Shown here piece after piece: positions 8,194 through 13,988 of a DNA stretch of 13,988 bases (its first letter is position 1; every line of letters starts with the position of its first letter). Source of the stretch: Ochromonadaceae sp. CCMP2298. Its lineage: Eukaryota > Sar > Synurophyceae > Ochromonadales > Ochromonadaceae. The stretch lies in the NCBI GenBank assembly GCA_026770595.1, contig MU634247.1, positions 1 through 13,988 on the forward strand, read 5' to 3'. A model generated the notes under the pieces. It was given only the letters and a program-made list of their open reading frames with translations, had not been told where the DNA came from and made no database searches. The position numbers were made by a program, and so were the translations under genes.

Positions 8194-11100
8194 GCTCGAA
8201 CTCTTTGCGCCCCGGGCCCGTCTCCATGCTCGCCACGTCGTCCCGGGCTATTTTTTTCATACCCGCCAGGATGCCCTTGTCCTTCTCGTCTATGGCGTAG
8301 TCCACGGTCAGCTGTGGGTTGAATCGGAAGTACATATCCTTGGGCAGCAGATCGGTCAGCAGGGCGTGCGTGTCCTCAGTGCCGGTGGAGGAGGCCACGA
8401 GCTGGTTGACCAGCAGGTCCCAGCCCATGGTGTCGATCTGCTTCAGCTCGTTCACGTAGCCAGTGCCGATGCTGACGATCATCTCGATGGGAACCCCGGG
8501 GTACAGCATCTATGTGGGGGGTTGGGGAGATAGAGGCAGAGATAAGGGCAGAGATAGAGACAGAGGCGGAGACGGCAGAGGGAGGGCAAAGTGGGGTGGG
8601 GTGAGCACAGGAGTAGTGCGCACACAAGAGACTGAAGAGAGCACGGCCTGAACTCACCTTCGCCTCTTGCGTCGCAACTGCAGTGGGGTTGTTGGCCACC
8701 AGCGCGCCATCAACGTAAAGCCCATTCTCCCAAGGAACGGGGGTGAAGAACGTAGGGGCGGCGGAGGTGGCGCGCACTGCAGTGAAGGTGTTCACTCGGC
8801 AGGACCCGGGGTAGCGAGACTTCTGGCCTGGAGGATAGTTGTAGTTGCGCCAAATGTTGGGCTTGCAGGGGTTGGCGTTGACCTGTGAGGAGATGCAGAA
8901 CACGTTGGCGCAGCTGTGCATCTGGGTGTCCACCATCAGCTGGTCTCCGCACATATCGTACAGTATCTTTTCCAGCACTGCCTCGTCATAGGCTGCTCGG
9001 TCTGTGACCAGGCGCAGGTTGGATCTCTGTCCGAAGACCTTCTCGATGAACTCGTCGTAGAGCACCTCTGTGCTGGCCAGGGAGGCGCGCTGTGCGCCCA
9101 GCAGGCAGGCGATGATGCCTCCAGTCGATGTTCCGCAGATCAGGTCGAACATCTGGTGAGCGGGAGAAAGGGGAGAGGGGAATGAGGGGGGTGGGGGTGA
9201 GCGTGAGGAAGAGGGCAGTACACACAACTAACAACAACAAGTTATACCTGGTAAGGCTCCAGGTCCGAGTTCACCCTTTTTAAGATCTCCTTCAGGTAGG
9301 CGATGGACAGCACGCCGCGAGTGCCGCCCCCGTCCAGAGTCAGGATGCGTAACCCTTTCTGCCCAGGGACCTTGGGAACCCAGGGGAGACCGCCAAGGCC
9401 CGCCAGAGCCACGCGCGCCATCTGCTGTGGGGTGAGGTTGGCATACTCTGCGACGGTGGTGGCGTTCTTGGGTTTCTTTGGCTTGTACTTGGTGCTGTAC
9501 TGCAAATTGTACTCGGGAGCCCCCGCGCGCTTACCCACACCTGTGCTCCGTACAGTGCCATTGCCAGTGCCAACCGCGCCTGCAAACCCCTTACCCGCAC
9601 CCGTCCCCATGCTATCTATCACCTCGGCGGCAGGCTGGCGCACAATCGAGTTGAGGATGCTGCGGAGGCGGTTGCTGTACCGCATGCTTTCTATTGCATC
9701 GTCGCTACTACGCACCAGCCGCCACATCAGCGAGATCGCCTGCGCCTGCGCGCGGATATTTTTCTCCCTCTCCGCGCGTGACTGCAGCTGCCTGAAGCCC
9801 AGCAGGGGCGCCTCCATCAGGTCGCACAGCACCTCGACCAACCGAGGGATTTCGGCGATATCCTTGGCGATGGATTTGTCGTGCATGGTAAGCTTTGACA
9901 AGCACTCCACTGCATCTGTGCGATCAATGTTCGCAGCAAGCGGCACCTTACCTAGCAACGCAGCCACCAAGGGTTTCAAGCCTATGCATTCCATAAACTC
10001 GGCCGCGTCCAGCTGGTTGTTTATGTTCAAACCCGCGGTGATGGCCACCTCCACGCGTCTCGAAGCGATGTATGCGAAGTCAGCCTGTGTGGGCGGAGGC
10101 ACCTCCATGTCGGATAGCTGCATGAGCTCAGATTCAACAAACTCGGAATTGTCGGCCAGTGTCATCGATAGGTCCTCGCTGCCGCCTCTGTCCCTGTCTC
10201 TCTCCCTGGCCCTTTCTCTGCCCATGACTCTGTTGGCTTTGTTGCCCTTGCGCGACAATCGCGTTTCGTCGAGAGCGGAGATGGGGACAGCAGCGATGAG
10301 TTCGATGCGCTCCGTTGGCCGGGCTTTCTGCGCGAGAGAGCCCTCGTCCCTATCCCCACTCTCACTCCTGTCCCCGTCCCCGCCCTTCTCCGCTCGCCCC
10401 CAGCCCCATTTCGTACTCATACTCATGCGCATACTCATACTGGCGTATTCTGCCTCTGTCTTTGCCTTCTCGTACAGAGATTGGCGTTTCAATGTAATCA
10501 TACTGGCGTCGTCTACCTCTGCCTTTGCCTTCTTGTTCAGACTGGCGTTGAAGGTGCTCACGGAGGGCCTCACCACACTGCGGGCTAGGGCGCTGGCAGT
10601 GGCCTCATACCCCAGTGAGTCCACGTCCTCCACACCCTGCTTAGCGCTCAACCTCTCCTTGCGCCTCACTCGCCAGTTGACCACCCAGCGCACAACGGGC
10701 ACGGACAGCAGCAGCCTCTTGGGCAGCGACTGGGGCCTAGCACTCATCTCCACCTCCTCCTCCCGCGCCTGAGCCTCCTTTACCTGTGCATCCCACACCT
10801 CCCTTGCCTTCACTCTGCCCGCAGGTGTGCTGGGTTTCATATCAGATATGTCATGGTTGAACAGCTCTGCGTAGTCCCCACCTGCTTCCCCCTGTTGAAC
10901 GTGCTCCCCCTGCTCTACTGGCTTACGCAGCAGTTTATTGAATCCGGTTATGATCACAGAGGACATGGGGAAGAACCCCAAAACCTGGGAACCACGGTGG
11001 GTTGCCCACTCCACCACCGCGCCCACCCCACCGCCCCCTTCTTTCCCCACCTCTAGCTTTGCGAGGCGATGTAGCTCGGACTCGCTTACGTGCTTGACAA

Positions 11101-13379
11101 GCTCCACGGAGGGGAATATTCCCTCTTTCAGGTCCGTCAGATCTTCCGGGGGCTCTGGGGCGAATATCTCTAAGAGGGGAATGTCCCCCCTGTATGTCAC
11201 CACATCCCACACACCCTTGCCTGTCTGCTGCGCCACCTCCCTGCCCGCCAGCACCAGGTTCCACATCGATGCAGAAGTAGCCTCTGCCGACTGCACAGAC
11301 CCCTGTGCCGCCCCGCTCACCACCTGTCCCCACTGCTCCCAGCGCCCAAGCTGCCCCAGGGGCCCCATTCGCCCCAGCTCCTCCACCTGCCCCATCTGCC
11401 CCTGAATCTCCTGCCCTATCTGCTCCATCTGCCCCTGCATCTGCCCCTGCAGACCCTGCCCCATCTGGGCCAGTTTCCCCAGCAAGGCGAACGGGTCCAG
11501 TAGTCCCAATACCGTCCCTCCGTCCTCCACCACGCCCCCCACAGTGATAGGCACGCCGAACATGTACTGTACAGGCGCCCGGTCCGCCTCAGCCTCCCGT
11601 GCCCTCTCCTTCAGCAGCGAAAACGCGCGCTCTGTCTCTGTTTCCGTCTGCGTCTGTGTGCCGTCCTGCACATACTCCCGCATTACGCCCGCCACCACCT
11701 CACGCAGCCCCTGCCCTATCCTGGCCGCAGCCCTAGCCGGCCCCCCTCTCGCGCTGGTCCCTGCACGGGTGCTGCTGGACAGCGCGGCGCTGTACTGGTT
11801 CTGCGAGTAGAATACGATAAAGTCAAGATTCCGCACCGAAGCTGCGGCCTTCTCTGCAGCGCTGCGCAGACTCCTAAAGCCCCACCACTTCTCCTCCACC
11901 TCATCTGGTACGTACGTGTCGCCGTCGTACCTGCTCGAAAGGCGGCGATCACCGAACACCTGGTACTTGGACGAGGGCGAGGCGAGATCAGCGGCCGTGC
12001 CGATGTCCATGTACATGTCCACGTACGCGTCATAAGCTGCCCTACGCCCCAGCACCTTCTGCACCTTAGCTGCCACCCTGTTGGCTGCCCTCCTCAGAGC
12101 CCCGCCCCCCTCTTCGGACGTGCTGACCCTTGGAGCCAGACCGATGCCCGCAGCCGCCGCAGTGGATGAGGCTACCTCAGCCCACCCCCTGCGCCCCGCC
12201 TTGATGTCCTCGTAACTACGGGGTGTGCGGCGCTGGTCAGCTCGACCCTGCGTCACCATCAGCATGCCCCTGTCTTGGGGCCCGCTGCTCCCCCAGGAGT
12301 TGCCTTTGACTGGAAAGTTCAGCAGACGGCGTCGCAGGAAAAGCACAGTGATGCCCAAGATCCCTTTTGGCTTGTCGAAGGCCTGCATCTGTGCCTGCAC
12401 AGTCACCACCTCCGAGCCCCCCACCCAATAGCCCTTCACTGCAGAGGGAATAGTGCGCAGCGCCCTCACTAAGCGGGTTAGCACGAACACGCGCCTTTCT
12501 TCCTCCCCCTCACCCTTCACCTCCACCTCGATCTCTTCCTCCACCACCACCACCTTCTCGCTTTCTGCCTCAACTACTCCCATCTCCCCTGCTGAAGGCA
12601 GCTCCAAACTAGTGGGCTTGCCGCGAAGAATCACAAACCTGCCAGCACGGGAACCAGCTTCCACCACCGCAGTCCCGGCATCGCGCGTCATCTGCGCCTG
12701 TGCCAGCAACTGCCGCTCCACGACGACTCTGGCTGCCTGTACTGCCCCTCCGAACTTTGCGGTGGGTACGACTATACCAAAATACGCAGTGGTGGGGAGT
12801 GTCTCTGCATCTGCCTCTATCTTTGCACTGGCATCAGGGTTTGTGTTGTTAAAGCCCGAGCCACCCTGCCCAGCGAGCGGTAAGCCGACCTCCAACAGAG
12901 CGCTGTCCTCTCGTGAGCGTGGGTCAATAGCAACTGATAGAGACACTGCGGAGATGAGCGAGACGGCGTCGCCAGGGAGTCCCGGCTTACCCCGCTTCCA
13001 CGGCCAGAAGCCGGATCCCACGAGGGCCTCGTCAACTTCCCCTATGCGAGTAGCCTGGAGGGGAGGGCACGAAAAGAGGTGCGGCACAGAAAGTGGGGGA
13101 CAGGAGATAGGAGATAGGAGATAGGAGATAGGAGACAAAGGAGGGTGGGGAGGGGGAGAGTACGAAGGCGACAATGATTGGAGAAGCGTTGACGAAGCAG
13201 GCGCAGGAGATGCGTGTCGGGTGGAGAGTGCGTCAGTGTCGGTGGGCGAGAGAAAGCAGGAGGGCGGAGTTCTAGGTGCGTACATGGAGAGACTCTTGGA
13301 AAGGGCCGCGGCGAATGATAGGCGAGATGTAGGCATCTACAACGACCACCAACAGTAGAAGGTAGAGTCCGAGCGCCAT
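8159..13379 (-). CDS. PNPLA8: PNPLA8-type iPLA2-gamma, patatin phospholipase
   Basis: This predicted calcium-independent phospholipase A2 hydrolyses fatty acyl esters of membrane phospholipids. Exons on the minus strand are 13379-13284, 13054-9248, 9152-8658 and 8509-8159, all joined in phase 0, about 1,582 residues. The catalytic domain is at the C-terminus: oxyanion loop DGGGTRG at residue 1273, nucleophile elbow GTSTG with Ser about 1310, and the dyad Asp in DGA at about 1449. The order, the spacing and blocks such as RNYNYPPG, AVRATSAAPTFF, IVSIGTG and LLPKDMYFRFNP match animal PNPLA8 and plant relatives. Residues about 1021-1178 form an armadillo-like helical block, an arrangement I recall from plant homologues. 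The region before it (about 1,000 residues) is unrecognised, with a Gln/Gly/Met repeat near 561-589 and a basic amphipathic segment near 820. It is longer than the roughly 780-residue human enzyme. Exon 1 encodes a signal-anchor-like start (MALGLYLLLLVVVV), suggesting entry to the secretory pathway. Exon 1 is the least certain part. Confidence 0.92.
8510..8657 (-). other. PNPLA8-like intron 3
   Basis: Donor GCGAAG|GTGAGT at 8657 and acceptor CCACATAG|ATG at 8510, 148 bases, phase 0. Splicing joins TQEAK to MLYPGVP, the same place in the alignment where the human enzyme reads HECK-CLWPDVP, so the junction is well supported. Confidence 0.93.
9153..9247 (-). other. PNPLA8-like intron 2
   Basis: Donor TACCAG|GTATAA at 9247 and acceptor CCGCTCACCAG|ATG at 9153, 95 bases, phase 0. 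The splice joins the strand carrying DGGGTRG to the nucleophile segment FDLICGTSTGG. The intron contains an in-frame TAA right after the donor, so retention would abolish the catalytic serine. Confidence 0.94.
11386..11469. repeat. Gln/Gly/Met-coding repeat in PNPLA8-like gene
   Basis: Degenerate 6- to 12-base units (CTGCCC, CATCTG) encode a run with Gly-Gln-Met, Gln-Gly-Gln and Gln-Ile spacing at about residues 561-589, followed by a further Gly/Leu/Gln segment. It is in frame, so it looks like a disordered or amphipathic linker rather than an intron. Confidence 0.65.
13055..13283 (-). other. PNPLA8-like intron 1, with 7-bp repeat
   Basis: Donor TCTCCAT|GTACGC at 13283 and acceptor GCCCTCCCCTCCAG|GCT at 13055, 229 bases, phase 0. 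The sense strand is C/T-rich. It contains five tandem 7-base units at 13102-13136 (plus-strand AGGAGAT). The donor is weaker than the others in the window; the evidence is the phase match and the N-terminal hydrophobic segment it exposes. Confidence 0.7.
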
Positions 13380-13501
13380 GTTGGCCCTGACGTGAAGAGG
13401 TTAAGTTCAATGTGAATGAAGAAGCCCTGCCGTCACCGCTCCAAGCTAGCGTTTCCCATCGGAGATGAGGGCTCCTGCAGGTTCAGATGCGCGCTGACCT
13501 T

Positions 13502-13513
13502 CTAACCCTAACC
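13502..13513. promoter_or_regulatory. Telobox-like element (two CTAACC units)
   Basis: CTAACCCTAACC on the plus strand is GGTTAGGGTTAG on the minus strand, two telomere-type repeats about 125 bases upstream of the PNPLA8-like start codon. In plants such interstitial telo-boxes act as promoter elements; here the role is inferred only. Confidence 0.4.
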
Positions 13514-13601
13514 ACCTTCTCAGTCCCACACATGAGCAGAACGGAACAGCAGCAGGCGAAGCAGTTTCGAACGCGCAGATGCAAGAAGAGCGGAGCGTCA
13601 T

Positions 13602-13617
13602 GGGTCCCTAGGGACCC
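13602..13617. promoter_or_regulatory. Perfect 16-bp palindrome
   Basis: GGGTCCCTAGGGACCC is its own reverse complement over all 16 bases with no spacer. It lies 223 bases upstream of the PNPLA8-like start codon. It could be a binding site for a dimeric regulator; no known site was recognised. Confidence 0.5.
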
Positions 13618-13671
13618 CTGGTCAGCTAAAATAGTAATTTCACACCAAGGCCGAAATTCGGGGTTTTCCAG

Positions 13672-13731
13672 CCCAGGTTTTTGAGAGGGCCCCGAGGTTT
13701 TCAGGGTGCGGCCGAGGTTTTGCAGACATTG
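13672..13731. repeat. 20-bp periodic repeat, three units
   Basis: Units begin at 13672, 13692 and 13712, each starting CC(C/G)AGGTTTT; the second half of the unit is not conserved. A related CGGGGTTTT lies just before, at about 13659. The 20-base phasing puts each conserved half-site about two helical turns apart. Confidence 0.6.
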
Positions 13732-13764
13732 GACGCTGCGACGTCGACGCTTTTAATTGTCTGC
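13722..13764. repeat. Inverted repeat GCAGACA...TGTCTGC
   Basis: 13722-13728 is complementary to 13758-13764, and the arms extend by two A-T pairs with one bulged T. The loop contains GACGTC within a GC-rich palindromic stretch. It overlaps the end of the 20-bp repeat. Confidence 0.5.
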
Positions 13765-13954
13765 CGCAGCGGAGACGAAGAGGGTGATTGCAGATGGCAC
13801 AGCAATCAACTCGAAGCAGTGCATCAGTGTAGGTCTAATAAACTCAAAGATGTGTCTAGGCGGAAGTTATTTGTACATAATGGAAACGAACTCGCTTCGA
13901 GAGGAACGAACTGTCGCAGTGTGTTAGTGCTCGCGGGTGTAATAAGAATTTAAC

Positions 13955-13987
13955 TTAGAATCGTCCACGGCCACCGCCCCTGCCTCC
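13955..13987 (-). CDS. C-terminal end of a probable RGG-tailed protein
   Basis: On the minus strand the last complete codons before the right edge read GGRGGGRGRF and then TAA (13957-13955). Gly/Arg tails of this kind end RNA-binding and nucleolar proteins such as GAR-domain proteins. The fragment is only ten codons and GC-rich sequence can mimic it, so it is tentative. The rest of the gene would lie to the right, in tandem with the PNPLA8-like gene. Confidence 0.35.
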   Translation of the reverse strand, partial: GGRGGGRGRF

Positions 13988-13988
13988 A

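Larger units (their letters stand above)
13380..13954. other. Upstream region of the PNPLA8-like gene
   Basis: This 575-base spacer should contain the phospholipase promoter and the 3' UTR of the minus-strand gene entering from the right. It holds a telobox-like element, a 16-bp palindrome, a 20-bp periodic repeat and an inverted repeat, each listed separately. No protein gene with family features was seen, and the plus-strand open frames here lack any recognisable domain. Confidence 0.5.

Noticed and set aside
9303-10772. Plus-strand open frame of 489 codons opposite the phospholipase gene
   Set aside because: It is antisense to a well-supported exon, has no recognisable domain and is rich in Ser/Leu/Ala/Arg as expected from the complement of GC-rich codons.
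13042-13410. Minus-strand open frame of 122 codons at the start of the phospholipase gene
   Set aside because: It runs through intron 1 in a frame that does not join the main exon and consists of Pro/Leu/Ser-rich translated pyrimidine tract.
13681-13953. Plus-strand open frame of 90 codons near the right edge
   Set aside because: It begins inside the 20-bp repeat, shows no domain and overlaps a likely 3' UTR on the minus strand; too weak to call.

Overview
The window is nuclear DNA of a GC-rich eukaryote, most likely a protist or alga. The reasons are five well-supported spliceosomal introns (GT...AG, matching codon phases, C/T-rich tracts before the acceptors) plus one less certain one, eukaryotic domain families (iPLA2-gamma/PNPLA8 patatin, IQ calmodulin-binding motif, AT-hook), large low-complexity proteins and no operon-like packing. 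The standard genetic code fits: TGA and TAA end the genes read here, and TAG is treated as a stop. I cannot place the species from sequence alone.

Layout, left to right. (1) About 3..836, plus strand: the 3' part of a gene for an AT-hook protein that enters from the left edge. (2) 837..1574: convergent intergenic DNA with several RNA-type hairpins and a 10-bp tandem repeat. (3) 1575..7746, minus strand: a four-exon gene for a very large (about 1,890 aa) low-complexity protein with one clear IQ motif and a basic helical stretch that runs across an exon junction. (4) 7747..8158: the spacer holding the IQ gene's upstream region and the 3' flank of the next gene. (5) 8159..13379, minus strand: a four-exon gene of about 1,582 codons for a PNPLA8-type calcium-independent phospholipase A2, with the full catalytic set (DGGGTRG, GTSTG, DGA) at its C-terminus and a long N-terminal region that includes an armadillo-like helical block. 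(6) 13380..13954: spacer with a perfect 16-bp palindrome, a telobox-like element, a 20-bp periodic repeat and an inverted repeat. (7) 13955..13987, minus strand: the last codons of what looks like an RGG/GAR-tailed protein running off the right edge.

The genes do not form an obvious pathway; they look like ordinary neighbours in a compact eukaryotic genome. The observations most worth a second look concern RNA processing. The first phospholipase intron can be read in frame from a second ATG, which would replace a hydrophobic signal-anchor start with a mitochondrial-presequence-like one. An intron of the IQ gene is stop-free and a multiple of three. Another IQ-gene intron carries three copies of the U1 snRNA 5'-end sequence. 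I found no mobile element, tRNA, rRNA or CRISPR array, and no convincing multi-gene system.
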